Below, piece by piece: positions 1 through 8,190 of a stretch of DNA of 64,000 nt. A program made the translations under genes and the position numbers. Each line of letters begins with the position of its first letter. Position 1 is the stretch's first letter. The notes beneath the pieces are model-generated. The model did no database searches. It saw nothing but the letters and a program-made list of their open reading frames with translations, and was not told the origin of the DNA. Origin of the DNA: an uncultured Gilliamella sp. (GTDB lineage Bacteria; Pseudomonadota; Gammaproteobacteria; Enterobacterales; Orbaceae); the NCBI GenBank assembly GCA_946482005.1, contig CAMLPV010000001.1, forward strand, positions 1-64,000, given 5' to 3'.

Positions 1-42
1 ACTCTTAAAAAAGGTTGTCCATATGATCTATTTTCTTTTTAA
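1..42 (+). pseudogene. 3' end of an immunity-like gene (partial, cut by window edge)
   Basis: Thirteen codons and a stop are visible, ending in GCPYDLFSF. The DNA closely matches the 3' end of the gene at 6498-6971, and the protein end matches the one at 283-753, so this is the tail of a fourth member of the same small family. The rest lies left of the window, so it cannot be said whether the gene is intact. Its presence shows that the cassette array continues leftward. Confidence 0.6.
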
Positions 43-175
43 TTATTAAGGTGTGGGTTGCGATTTAACCGGAGAATAGTTTAAAAAAAACAGAGTGTTA
101 CCGGTTTGGCTATAAAGTGTTGAATCTAATTACAAATTCCAAATGGTAATGGTTATGTTATATACCCGCAAGTGA
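43..175 (+). repeat. Conserved downstream flank of the immunity-like family, copy 1
   Basis: The non-coding stretch after the partial gene is closely repeated at 754-905 and, more diverged, at 6972-7115, each time directly after a member of the same family. Shared landmarks are a GATTTAACCGGAGAATAG block and an ACAAATTCCAAA block. The duplicated unit is therefore gene plus about 140 bp of downstream DNA. I see no ORF in it. Confidence 0.6.
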
Positions 176-282
176 ACATCTAAAATATATCTAGAACTTG
201 CAAGCTGATAAGCATATTAAGGGATACTTTTTTGTCATAAAAATCCTCAGTACTATCATTTTACCAAGGAGAGGTGACCATA

Positions 283-753
283 ATGGGTAAATTTGAACGA
301 GCTATAAACAATAATGAAATTATTGCCTTTTTTAAAGGTGAAGGTGACTATTTCTCGCCAAATGAATTTTGTTGGGGAAATCATAGTTATATGACTAATT
401 GGATGGGAATGATGGCTAATCTTGAAAAGGGAGAAAATTCCTATCAACTTCTGGTCAAATATTTTAAATTATATTTAAGTTCATTAAAGGAAGATGTTCT
501 AGATGCTTGGGGTTTATTTAATAATCTTAAATGCTTTTATATTCTTCAAAAAGATAACAGCTATTTTTTAACTCAACATGACGATTTAATTAGTGAATTA
601 ACTGCGGAAGAGAAAAAGAAAATCGGGGTATTATGCCGTTATTTAAAAGATAACTTTGATAAAGTTCCTGATTCAGCCAATATGAGACCATTTGATGAGC
701 AGATAAAAATAGTAAAAGCAAATGGTTTTCCATATGATCTTTTTTCTTTATGA
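283..753 (+). CDS. Small immunity-like protein of a local paralogous family (156 aa)
   Basis: The protein begins MGKFERAINNNEI and ends PYDLFSL. It has no signal peptide or membrane segment and is helical and acidic/lysine-rich. I do not recognise a named family. Paralogues lie at 1-42, 6498-6971 and 9513-9798 (broken), all among Rhs fragments, which is the usual setting of displaced immunity genes; that role is inferred. I chose ATG 283 because AAGGAG at 266-271 is well spaced for it and too close to the upstream in-frame GTG at 274, and because paralogue 9513 starts with the same MGKFERA. No toxin tip lies directly upstream inside the window. Confidence 0.7.
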   Translation: MGKFERAINNNEIIAFFKGEGDYFSPNEFCWGNHSYMTNWMGMMANLEKGENSYQLLVKYFKLYLSSLKEDVLDAWGLFNNLKCFYILQKDNSYFLTQHDDLISELTAEEKKKIGVLCRYLKDNFDKVPDSANMRPFDEQIKIVKANGFPYDLFSL

Positions 754-905
754 CTTTTGACTTTTTAATGGTTAAGTTGTGAGTTGCGATTTAACCGGAG
801 AATAGTTTAAAAAATAGAGCTTTACCGGTTTTGCTATAATGTATTGAATCTAATTACAAATTCCAAACGGTAATGCTTACGTTTTATACGCGCAAACCAA
901 CATAA
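754..905 (+). repeat. Conserved downstream flank of the immunity-like family, copy 2
   Basis: This is the second copy of the block described at 43-175. It follows the stop codon of the 283-753 gene and contains the same GATTTAACCGGAGAATAG landmark. It is followed by about 120 bp of AT-rich DNA without a gene and then by the Rhs fragment that opens at 1026. Confidence 0.6.
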
Positions 906-1025
906 GTTATCAGTAAACTTATAAAATTAAACTGCAATATTCACCATACATCTAAAGTTTGCAAGGTGATGCGGGGTAAAAACTCGCTAAATAGGTTATG
1001 CTAATTCGTACAGCTTAAAGTATAA

Positions 1026-1880
1026 GCTATTCTAAAAAAAGGCAAAACCCAACTCTACTGGTACCAAAACGACCAACTCGGCACGCCGATAGGGTTAACG
1101 GATGGATTTGGTGAAACATTATATGAATGCCAGTATAATGGCTATGGGCAAATTATTGATGAAACCTACCATGAAGTTGGCAATCGTGCTATCCCTGATA
1201 ACCCGCTGCGCTTTCAGGGACAATACTACGATGAAGAGACAGGTCTACACTACAACCTAAATCGTTACTACGACCCCTTTGTCGGGCGGTATATAACCCA
1301 AGACCCGATAAAGTTGGCGGGGGGATGGAACTTCTATCAGTATGTGTGTGGTAACCCTGTAAAATGGTCTGACCCATTAGGATTAATTAAAGGTTTATCT
1401 GATGGTGTTATCATATCTACTCCAAATCAAAACTATCGAGCAATTGCGATGGGAGTGGAAAGTTTAAGCCCTACTCAAGCAACAGTTTTAGCTGAGCTCC
1501 CTAGCTATGGTTCAAGCACTATTGTTAAAAAAAGCCTTTTTGGACAAAATGATTTAGTTGCACTTAGTGCCGCAACAGGGGAAGAGTTTGCAATGTTTAC
1601 CACTGGTGGGCGTAGATTAATTGTTCGAGGAAATGCTACCAGTATTCCGATAGATATAAATAAAGCGAAAGTGCTTGGTGAACAAGGTTGGCGTTGGTCT
1701 AGCCATGTACATCCTGATGGTACATTGATGTCATCGGAAGGAGATCGATTAATTATCAGATTTTTTAGAAATACAAGAAGTGAAATATTTGATCTAAAAG
1801 GCACAAGAATACTCTTTAATTCTAAAGGTGATATGATAACCCCAGACAGGAAACCGTTACCGAGTAGGATACGAGAATGA
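1026..1880 (+). pseudogene. Truncated Rhs C-terminal fragment with JAMM/JAB-like toxin tip
   Basis: The frame is open from just after a TAA at 1023 but has no ATG or GTG start; the first possible start is TTG at 1314. Residues encoded at about 1035-1382 are the end of an Rhs core ([29 protein letters not shown], then the DPLGL junction). The core N-terminal part is missing, so this is an orphan tip, probably silent unless recombined onto a full rhs gene. The tip (about 165 aa after DPLGL) contains HVHPDGTLMSSEGD at 1704-1745. This is an exact H-x-H-x7-S-x2-D JAMM metal site, and an upstream Glu pair in TGEEF could be the catalytic acid. JAB-type tips are known in polymorphic toxins. Target unknown. 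Confidence 0.75.
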
Positions 1881-2578
1881 TTGATACAAAAAAACATATT
1901 GAAAATGAATTACAAGAAAAAGCAAGATTACTAACAGTTGAAACATTAAGTGAATATATTATTCCCGCAGAAATTAATGAGAAAATGACACTGGGTATTG
2001 AATATCATAACAATGGGGATCGATTCTTTTTTCTATATCTTCCTGGTGAGCCAGCAAAAATGGGTATTGAGATTATCCGTACTTACGGCAATATCCATAC
2101 TGGCGAATGTAAAGTGACGTTTGTTGGTCTCGATAAAAAAATTGATGCTTCACTCAATGAATTAACTAAACAAGATATTTTAGGCTCAGCAATTGCTATC
2201 CCTCTCAATGAGTGCTATTTCATTTCCGCTCAAGTATTGTATGTGTCTTATTTTGATGAGACTATTCTTCTTGGTATTTATGGTGATAAAGTCAAAAAAA
2301 CTAAAGAGATAAGTGCTCCTCCTACATATCCAAATCGATTCTCTCATTTAATTTATTCAAATGCTCAGCATATAAAAAGTGGTGGTTGGTCAATTATCTA
2401 TTTTAGTGAAATAGACAAAAGTTACAAAAATTTAGCTCGTAGAATAGTTGATAATGAATTATGGTTAAATGACACTCGAATTAGAACAGCCACGGAGAGC
2501 GATAAAAAACTATTTGATAGGATGGAAGTAAAATCAAAAGAAGAAGTTGAATGTATGCTGGCAGGATATTTTAATTAA
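1877..2578 (+). CDS. Probable immunity protein for the JAMM-type Rhs tip (233 aa)
   Basis: The start ATG overlaps the toxin stop by four bases (ATGA), the coupling expected of a toxin-immunity pair. The protein has no signal peptide and no membrane helix. Its N-terminal half is an alpha/beta stretch with a DRFFFLYLPGEPAKMG segment. I do not recognise a named immunity family. Assignment as the antidote rests on position only. Because the upstream toxin lacks a start signal, translation here probably depends on its own initiation, although I see no strong ribosome-binding site in front of it. Confidence 0.65.
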   Translation: MIDTKKHIENELQEKARLLTVETLSEYIIPAEINEKMTLGIEYHNNGDRFFFLYLPGEPAKMGIEIIRTYGNIHTGECKVTFVGLDKKIDASLNELTKQDILGSAIAIPLNECYFISAQVLYVSYFDETILLGIYGDKVKKTKEISAPPTYPNRFSHLIYSNAQHIKSGGWSIIYFSEIDKSYKNLARRIVDNELWLNDTRIRTATESDKKLFDRMEVKSKEEVECMLAGYFN

Positions 2579-2893
2579 ATCAAATAAATAAAAAACCAAT
2601 TATATTTATTATAATATAAAACATAATAAGCTCCTTGAAAGATAAAATATTGTATATGTAATCTGGTTATCTATTAGAACGTTAGATTTGAAAACTTATA
2701 CTTAAACATGTTTGTTTCCTGAAACATCTTTACATGTACTAGCAATACTTATGCTGACTAACAATAGTCAAAAATAGCTAATCGTTATTGGGGCTGTTTT
2801 ATAACTCATTAGGCCATAAGTGTGAACAAATAGATTGCTTAACCGCCGTAGCCGTAAAACGGTTAATGATAAAACAACCGAATTCCAATACTC
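2579..2893 (+). other. Non-coding junction between Rhs cassettes
   Basis: AT-rich DNA follows the immunity gene. From about 2715 the sequence resembles blocks at 6195 and 8049 (TTTCCTGAA..., then CTAATCGTTA...), so this is a third repeated junction class that precedes Rhs core remnants. A 71-codon open frame at 2788-3003 crosses the remnant in a non-Rhs frame and is not convincing as a gene. Confidence 0.5.
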
Positions 2894-2962
2894 GTCTCAT
2901 CCATGAGACTCGCTTCTGCCGAGCCAACGTTAAAACGTTGTTCAAATTTTTTCCCGAAAAAT
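2894..2962 (+). repeat. Tandem-hairpin element, copy A
   Basis: Perfect inverted repeats stand in series: GTCTCATCCATGAGAC at 2894-2909 and AACGTTAAAACGTT at 2926-2939, then a looser ATTTTT/AAAAAT hairpin. The whole block recurs at 6337-6405 and interrupts the same point of the Rhs core remnant in both places. It resembles REP-type palindromic DNA more than an insertion sequence, since it encodes nothing. Confidence 0.55.
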
Positions 2963-2971
2963 GTGTGATAA

Positions 2972-3720
2972 GGCAATCAACTGATTGCCGAAACCGACAA
3001 TGACAAGCACTGGCAAAGTTACCTCTATGAGCTGGACTCCTTCCAGCCTCTGGCGTTAGTGCAAGGCAATGCTCAACAAGGCAAAACCCAACTCTACTGG
3101 TACCAAAACGACCAACTCGGCACCCCGATAGGGTTAACCGATGGATTTGGTGAAACCACTACAACCTAAACCGTTACTACGACCCCTTTGTCGGGCGGTA
3201 TATAACCCAAGATCCGATAAAGCTGATTGGTGGTCTCAATCTTTACCAATATAGCCCAAATCCAGTTAACTGGATTGATCTGCTTGGGTTGTCTTGAGTA
3301 GTGACATCTGGAACTGAGTTTGCAATTGATTTTTATGTCGTTCCAAATGAACCAAGTGCGACTCTACCAACTACTGGGTATCGTTATATGCGATATTTGA
3401 ATGATGATAGTACTGTAAATAATTTGGCATCACTGACTTTAGATACGATGACAAATAAAGTAAATTACTTTGGTTTTAGAAGATTTAGTAATGGCTCAGC
3501 TGCAAGAGAAGCTTATCAAATTAGTAGGTCATGGTCTGACGCGAGGCTCTTAGGCGAATTCGATACATTACAACTTTTTGAAAATGGTATCGTTAAAGCA
3601 AGAATTCCAAACTGGGCTGGTGATACTATGAAGGGTAAACTTGAACCTTTTGCTATGGCTTATCCTGAATATGGTTTAGGAGGAAGCGCAGCAACTACAT
3701 GCAAATTACATGTTGATTAA
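2972..3720 (+). pseudogene. Rhs core remnant plus ART-like toxin tip, copy 1 (frameshifted, with stop)
   Basis: The fragment reads LIAETDNDKHWQSYLYELDS, then [15 protein letters not shown], and hits TAA at 3167. Compared with the fragment at 1026-1880, about 115 bp between GFGET and HYNLNRYY has been deleted, shifting the frame. The core resumes in another frame to DLLGLS, then TGA at 3298-3300 where copies 2 and 3 have TCA (Ser). The 140-aa tip (3301-3720) differs from the other two copies at several residues. The tip has [13 protein letters not shown] and [10 protein letters not shown], which resembles the R-S-E layout of small ADP-ribosyltransferase toxins such as the TreTu type; that match is from memory and tentative. 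Confidence 0.65.
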
Positions 3721-3779
3721 ATCAAAAAAAAATCACTATACTTACATTACAGAGTGAGTTTTGCATCAAGGATATTAGA

Positions 3780-4106
3780 ATGAGAGCGTTATATTATATT
3801 TTAGTTGATATTGATCTACATCCATATTTAGCTAATGCTCCAGATGGAGTGTTAAAAATAGCTATTACAGCAGACAATCGTAGAAAAAACGCGCCAATTA
3901 TTTACATAGAAGGAAAAGGAAAAGCAGGTAATGCGTGTACTCTTTCTTTAGAAGATGTATATAAGTATTCATTTTTAAAATATTTTGAGGAGCAAAAAAT
4001 CACTTGGATTTTAGACTTTATACGAGATACTCCAAATTTTACGGAAAAAGAATTAACGCAAGAAATAGTATCTCATGGATTAGCCTTAGTTACAGAAGAA
4101 TATTAA
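3780..4106 (+). CDS. Immunity-type protein, tandem copy 1 (108 aa)
   Basis: The protein begins MRALYYILVDIDLHPYL and ends LVTEEY; it is small, cytosolic and mixed alpha/beta. It follows the ART-like tip by 59 bp, and AAGGA at 3770 is well placed for the ATG, so unlike the tip it has its own translation signals. Position marks it as the immunity partner. I do not recognise the family. The encoded protein is identical to those at 4751 and 5722 although the toxin in this unit has decayed, so the antidote may still be useful against toxin made by neighbours. Confidence 0.7.
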   Translation: MRALYYILVDIDLHPYLANAPDGVLKIAITADNRRKNAPIIYIEGKGKAGNACTLSLEDVYKYSFLKYFEEQKITWILDFIRDTPNFTEKELTQEIVSHGLALVTEEY

Positions 4107-4151
4107 CTTTATTGTATAACAATATCTTTATGATTTTATGTTAAATTTTTA

Positions 4152-4691
4152 GACCCCTTTGTCGGGCGGTATATAACCCAAGACCCGATAAAGCTGATTG
4201 GTGGTCTCAATTTTTATCAATATTGCCAGAATCCGGTCAATTGGATTGACCCGCTTGGGTTGTCTTCAGTAGTGACATCTGGAACTGAGTTTGCAATTGA
4301 TTTTTATGTCGTTCCAAATGGACCAAGTGCGACTCTACCAACTACTGGGTATCGTTATATGCGATATTTGAATGATGATAGTACTGTAAATAATTTGGTA
4401 TCAAAGACTTTAGATACGATGACAAATAAAGTAAGTTACTTTGGTTTTAGAAAATTTAGTAATGGCTCAGCTGCAAGAGAAGCTTATCAAATTAGTAGGT
4501 TATGGTCTGAAGCGAGGCTCTTAGGCGAATTTGATACATTACAACTTTTTGAAAATGGTATCGTTCAAGCAAGAATTCCAAACTGGGCTGGTGATACTAT
4601 GAAAGGTAAACTTGAACCTTTTGCTATGGCTTATCCTGAATATGGTTTAGGGGGAAGCGCAGCAACTACATGCAAATTATATGTTGATTAA
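4152..4691 (+). pseudogene. Orphan Rhs tip, ART-like, tandem copy 2
   Basis: The frame runs from [19 protein letters not shown] through the DPLGL junction to a 140-residue tip without interruption, but no ATG, GTG or Shine-Dalgarno precedes it; a TTG at 4260 is the only in-frame candidate near the tip start. It is therefore a displaced tip, not an expressed gene by appearance. Tip residues: YRYMR near residue 31 (from TTG), SYFGF near 59, E90 in [10 protein letters not shown], and a C-terminal PEYGLGG. This order fits an ADP-ribosyltransferase R-S-E core; the TreTu assignment is tentative. Confidence 0.6.
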
Positions 4692-4750
4692 ATCAAAAAA
4701 AAATCACTATACTTATATTACAGAGTGAGTTTTGCATCAAGGATATTAGA

Positions 4751-5077
4751 ATGAGAGCGTTATATTATATTTTAGTTGATATTGATCTACATCCATATTT
4801 AGCTAATGCTCCAGATGGAGTGTTAAAAATAGCTATTACAGCAGACAATCGTAGAAAAAACGCGCCAATTATTTACATAGAAGGAAAAGGAAAAGCAGGT
4901 AATGCGTGTACTCTTTCTTTAGAAGATGTATATAAGTATTCATTTTTAAAATATTTTGAGGAGCAAAAAATCACTTGGATTTTAGACTTTATACGAGATA
5001 CTCCAAATTTTACGGAAAAAGAATTAACGCAAGAAATAGTATCTCATGGATTAGCCTTAGTTACAGAAGAATATTAA
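4751..5077 (+). CDS. Immunity-type protein, tandem copy 2 (108 aa)
   Basis: Second copy of the 108-aa protein described at 3780, identical in sequence, with the same AAGGATATTAGA leader before the ATG and the same 59-bp spacing from the tip upstream. It belongs to the unit whose tip is undamaged. Three identical copies could raise antidote dosage; this is inference. Confidence 0.7.
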   Translation: MRALYYILVDIDLHPYLANAPDGVLKIAITADNRRKNAPIIYIEGKGKAGNACTLSLEDVYKYSFLKYFEEQKITWILDFIRDTPNFTEKELTQEIVSHGLALVTEEY

Positions 5078-5122
5078 CTTTATTGTATAACAATATCTTT
5101 ATGATTTTATGTTAAATTTTTA

Positions 5123-5662
5123 GACCCCTTTGTCGGGCGGTATATAACCCAAGACCCGATAAAGCTGATTGGTGGTCTCAATTTTTATCAATATTGCCAG
5201 AATCCGGTCAATTGGATTGACCCGCTTGGGTTGTCTTCAGTAGTGACATCTGGAACTGAGTTTGCAATTGATTTTTATGTCGTTCCAAATGGACCAAGTG
5301 CGACTCTACCAACTACTGGGTATCGTTATATGCGATATTTGAATGATGATAGTACTGTAAATAATTTGGTATCAAAGACTTTAGATACGATGACAAATAA
5401 AGTAAGTTACTTTGGTTTTAGAAAATTTAGTAATGGCTCAGCTGCAAGAGAAGCTTATCAAATTAGTAGGTTATGGTCTGAAGCGAGGCTCTTAGGCGAA
5501 TTTGATACATTACAACTTTTTGAAAATGGTATCGTTCAAGCAAGAATTCCAAACTGGGCTGGTGATACTATGAAAGGTAAACTTGAACCTTTTGCTATGG
5601 CTTATCCTGAATATGGTTTAGGGGGAAGCGCAGCAACTACATGCAAATTATATGTTGATTAA
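5123..5662 (+). pseudogene. Orphan Rhs tip, ART-like, tandem copy 3
   Basis: The third tip copy encodes the same residues as copy 2 and the DNA looks identical by eye. It has the same structure: a short Rhs core end, the DPLGL junction, then the tip, with only a TTG at 5231 as possible start. It could serve as a donor for recombination with an intact rhs gene elsewhere, since its core end matches the other fragments. Confidence 0.6.
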
Positions 5663-5721
5663 ATCAAAAAAAAATCACTATACTTATATTACAGAGTGAG
5701 TTTTGCATCAAGGATATTAGA

Positions 5722-6048
5722 ATGAGAGCGTTATATTATATTTTAGTTGATATTGATCTACATCCATATTTAGCTAATGCTCCAGATGGAGTGTTAAAAA
5801 TAGCTATTACAGCAGACAATCGTAGAAAAAACGCGCCAATTATTTACATAGAAGGAAAAGGAAAAGCAGGTAATGCGTGTACTCTTTCTTTAGAAGATGT
5901 ATATAAGTATTCATTTTTAAAATATTTTGAGGAGCAAAAAATCACTTGGATTTTAGACTTTATACGAGATACTCCAAATTTTACGGAAAAAGAATTAACG
6001 CAAGAAATAGTATCTCATGGATTAGCCTTAGTTACAGAAGAATATTAA
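5722..6048 (+). CDS. Immunity-type protein, tandem copy 3 (108 aa)
   Basis: Third identical copy of the 108-aa protein. The unit ends at 6093, after which the sequence leaves the repeat and enters unrelated AT-rich DNA. It has the same ribosome-binding site and spacing as the other two copies. Confidence 0.7.
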   Translation: MRALYYILVDIDLHPYLANAPDGVLKIAITADNRRKNAPIIYIEGKGKAGNACTLSLEDVYKYSFLKYFEEQKITWILDFIRDTPNFTEKELTQEIVSHGLALVTEEY

Positions 6049-6093
6049 CTTTATTGTATAACAATATCTTTATGATTTTATGTTAAATTTTTA

Positions 6094-6336
6094 TAAAGCC
6101 ATGGATTGTTTATTATAATAAAACATATATATTTTAAGTTTATTACATCTTAGTATAACTGTAATTTTAGGTTTTTATATTGAAGTAGCGAGATTTCCTG
6201 AACCATCTTTACAAAAACTGATCAGCTTCATGTTCTTTAAATATCATTTTTAGGTGATATTAATAATACTTATGTTGACTAATTAAAGTCAGAAACAATC
6301 AATCGTTAATGGCAAAATAACCGAATTCAAATGCTC
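6094..6336 (+). other. Non-coding junction after the tandem array
   Basis: AT-rich DNA with no convincing ORF. From about 6195 it repeats, with changes, the junction block seen at 2715 and 8049. It leads into the second copy of the tandem-hairpin element. Confidence 0.5.
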
Positions 6337-6405
6337 GTCTCATCCATGAGACTCGCTCCTTCGGAGCGAACGCTAAAGCGTTGTTCAAATTTTTTCCCGA
6401 AAAAT
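6337..6405 (+). repeat. Tandem-hairpin element, copy B
   Basis: Three perfect hairpins abut: GTCTCATCCATGAGAC (6337-6352), TCGCTCCTTCGGAGCGA (6353-6369) and AACGCTAAAGCGTT (6369-6382). A looser ATTTTT/AAAAAT pair follows. Relative to copy A the third hairpin changes CGCT/AGCG to CGTT/AACG, keeping pairing on both arms, which suggests the fold matters. Confidence 0.6.
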
Positions 6406-6408
6406 GCG

Positions 6409-6470
6409 TGGCAAGGCAATAATTTGATTGCCGAAACCGACAAGCACTGGCAAAGTTACCTCTATGAGTA
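6409..6470 (+). pseudogene. Short Rhs core remnant
   Basis: About 20 codons match the core segment AETDKHWQSYLYE seen at 2990-3030. It then stops matching where the leader of the next immunity-like gene begins. It is a recombination scar, not a gene. Confidence 0.55.
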
Positions 6471-6497
6471 GGAGTATAAAACCAAGGAGGAGTTCCC

Positions 6498-6971
6498 ATG
6501 AAAGGTGATTTTGAACAAGCAGTAAATAATAATGAAATTATTGCCTATTTGAAAGGTGAAGGTGACTATTTTACACCAGAGGAATTTAATATGGGGTACC
6601 ATAGTTTTATTATGAATTTCACAGGAATGATGTCCTATCTTAAAAATAAAGAACATCCCTATCAAGAGTTGGTCAAATATTTTAAATTTTACTTAAGTTC
6701 ACTTAAGGAAGAAACTTTAGATGCATGGAGTTTATTTAGAAATATTGCTTGTTTTTATATTCTTCGAAGTAATAATCCCTTTTTTTTGACTCAAAATGAT
6801 TACTTAATCGACCAATTATCTACGGAAGAGAAAAAGAAAATTGGGGTACTATATCGTTATTTAAGAGATAACTTTGATAAAGTCCCGGGTGCAGCACAAA
6901 TGTACCCTATAGATAAACAATTTCAATTTACTCTTGAAAAAGGTTGTCCATATGATCTATTTTCTTGTTAA
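6498..6971 (+). CDS. Small immunity-like protein, paralogue (157 aa)
   Basis: Clear paralogue of 283-753: both share FEQAVNNNEI/FERAINNNEI-type starts, KGEGDYF, EEKKKIGVL and a PYDLFS end, and are nearly equal in length. AAGGAGGAG five bases before the ATG is a strong ribosome-binding site, so the gene is likely translated. No tip lies directly upstream, only a short Rhs remnant. The family is unnamed to me; its setting suggests Rhs immunity. Confidence 0.7.
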   Translation: MKGDFEQAVNNNEIIAYLKGEGDYFTPEEFNMGYHSFIMNFTGMMSYLKNKEHPYQELVKYFKFYLSSLKEETLDAWSLFRNIACFYILRSNNPFFLTQNDYLIDQLSTEEKKKIGVLYRYLRDNFDKVPGAAQMYPIDKQFQFTLEKGCPYDLFSC

Positions 6972-7115
6972 TTATTTGGTATACAAATTCCGATTTAATC
7001 GGAGTATAGTTTAAAAAAATAGAGCGTTACTGGTTTTGATATAACATTCTGATTCTACTAATAAATTCAAACGGTAACGCCTATGTTTTATTCCCGCAAA
7101 CCAGTATAAAACTAT
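6972..7115 (+). repeat. Conserved downstream flank of the immunity-like family, copy 3
   Basis: More diverged copy of the blocks at 43 and 754, again directly after a family member, with GATTTAATCGGAGTATAG in place of the ACCGGAGAATAG form. No coding content is seen. Confidence 0.55.
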
Positions 7116-7128
7116 CAAACTCCCCGAT

Positions 7129-7221
7129 AGGCAGTGGTTGCAATATCATTACCGTAACGGTCAGCTAAGTGGAATGACGCTGGATGGGCAATCCTTAATT
7201 GTCATTTTTATGACTCAGTAA
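7129..7221 (+). pseudogene. Rhs core remnant (YD-repeat piece)
   Basis: Thirty in-frame codons read RQWLQYHYRNGQLSGMTLDG, a typical Rhs/YD strand pair, followed by unrelated residues and a TAA. This comes from a more upstream part of the core than the other remnants, so several separate deletions shaped the locus. Confidence 0.55.
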
Positions 7222-7282
7222 TATATGGAAAATAAACAAAGTTTTTCTAAAACTACAAATAGCGTTAGATAAAACCATATTA

Positions 7283-7951
7283 TTGTCTCATAATCCTTAT
7301 ATGGCCGAAGGTTATTACTTAGAAGAAGTAAGATATTTATTAAAGTTTAATCATGATGTTGTAAAAGAAGGGCATATTGGCGAGCAATTAAAAACATGGG
7401 AAATTAATTTTATGGAAGATAATACTTATGATCAAGCTAAAGAATTATTTATAAAATATCAAGGAAATGTTTTCCATATGGAGCGTGATAATTTATATAA
7501 AACATTCCAAAAATATAATATCCCTAATAATTTATTATCACTGTGGTATAAAGAGTTATTATTAAGAAATAAAGAAGAATTATTAGCACCATCAAATAAC
7601 AAGGAAATAACTAACAATTTTTTTAAATATTTAGAATTAATTAGATGTAATATCCAATATTTTTCAATGAATGACATAAAATTTGCATTCGATTTTTTTT
7701 ATAAACAAAAAGAATTGGATGATTTTTCTAAATTAGTGATGATAGAGATAATAATTAATTTCATAAAAAATAAAGGAATAACAGATGAATCAATAAAAAA
7801 ATACTGCAAAGAGGTATTAGTAAGAATAGATACTTCTTTGTTTACAGTTGATGATAGTTATAAATATAATGGTGAGCTTCCTCCATATGTATTAAAAGAA
7901 AAAATAACGCAACGCATTCTTGACGATACTAAAGCGTTAGAAAGTTTATAA
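7283..7951 (+). CDS. Orphan immunity-type protein, start uncertain (222 aa from TTG)
   Basis: A helical, cytosolic protein beginning SHNPYMAEGYYLEEVRYLL and ending DDTKALESL. The first in-frame starts are TTG 7283 and ATG 7301, neither with a good ribosome-binding site. The frame is open upstream to about 7223, encoding a plausible helix (VFLKLQIALDKTILL). An ATG at 7225 (MENKQ) sits one frame away, so a single-base indel near 7235-7245 may have disconnected the true start. The gene follows an Rhs remnant but no tip is present. Family not recognised; the immunity role is inferred from location. Confidence 0.55.
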   Translation: MSHNPYMAEGYYLEEVRYLLKFNHDVVKEGHIGEQLKTWEINFMEDNTYDQAKELFIKYQGNVFHMERDNLYKTFQKYNIPNNLLSLWYKELLLRNKEELLAPSNNKEITNNFFKYLELIRCNIQYFSMNDIKFAFDFFYKQKELDDFSKLVMIEIIINFIKNKGITDESIKKYCKEVLVRIDTSLFTVDDSYKYNGELPPYVLKEKITQRILDDTKALESL

Positions 7952-8190
7952 TATAAATTCTTATATTTGCTTAATGATATTCCTTGGATCATAAGTTATT
8001 AACAGCCGAAAATATTCGAATGTAAATATAAAAACTTAAGATATTCCTGAAGTATTTTTACATGCGAGCCCCATTTTGACTAATAAAAGCCAGCTAATCG
8101 TTAAAGGGCTGTTTTATAGGTCATGTTGATGTGAGTAAATAGGTTGCTTAACCGCCGTACCAGTAAAACGATTAATGGCAAAACCACGGA
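7952..8190 (+). other. Non-coding junction before a degenerate Rhs fragment
   Basis: AT-rich DNA whose 8049-8190 part is a third version of the junction block at 2715 and 6195, here without the tandem-hairpin element. That comparison defines the hairpin element as an insertion or replacement in the other two. Confidence 0.5.

Larger units (their letters stand above)
3181..6093 (+). repeat. Three tandem 971-bp toxin-tip/immunity units
   Basis: Units are 3181-4151, 4152-5122 and 5123-6093, each starting at GACCCCTTTGTCGGGCGG inside the end of the Rhs core and ending TTAAATTTTTA. Each holds the last part of an Rhs core, a 140-residue tip, a 59-bp gap and a 108-codon immunity gene. Units 2 and 3 look identical by eye. 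Unit 1 differs at scattered sites, mainly in the core and tip. The exact head-to-tail period implies duplication by unequal recombination. Confidence 0.9.

Noticed and set aside
1189..1377. Minus-strand 62-codon frame over the Rhs core end
   Set aside because: It is antisense to a well-matched Rhs core segment, which explains the sequence fully.
2788..3003. Plus-strand 71-codon frame
   Set aside because: It runs through the hairpin element and the Rhs remnant in a non-Rhs frame and has no ribosome-binding site.
3181..6093. CRISPR array or IS tandem copies
   Set aside because: Units are 971 bp, encode proteins, have no short spacers, and show no transposase or terminal inverted repeats.
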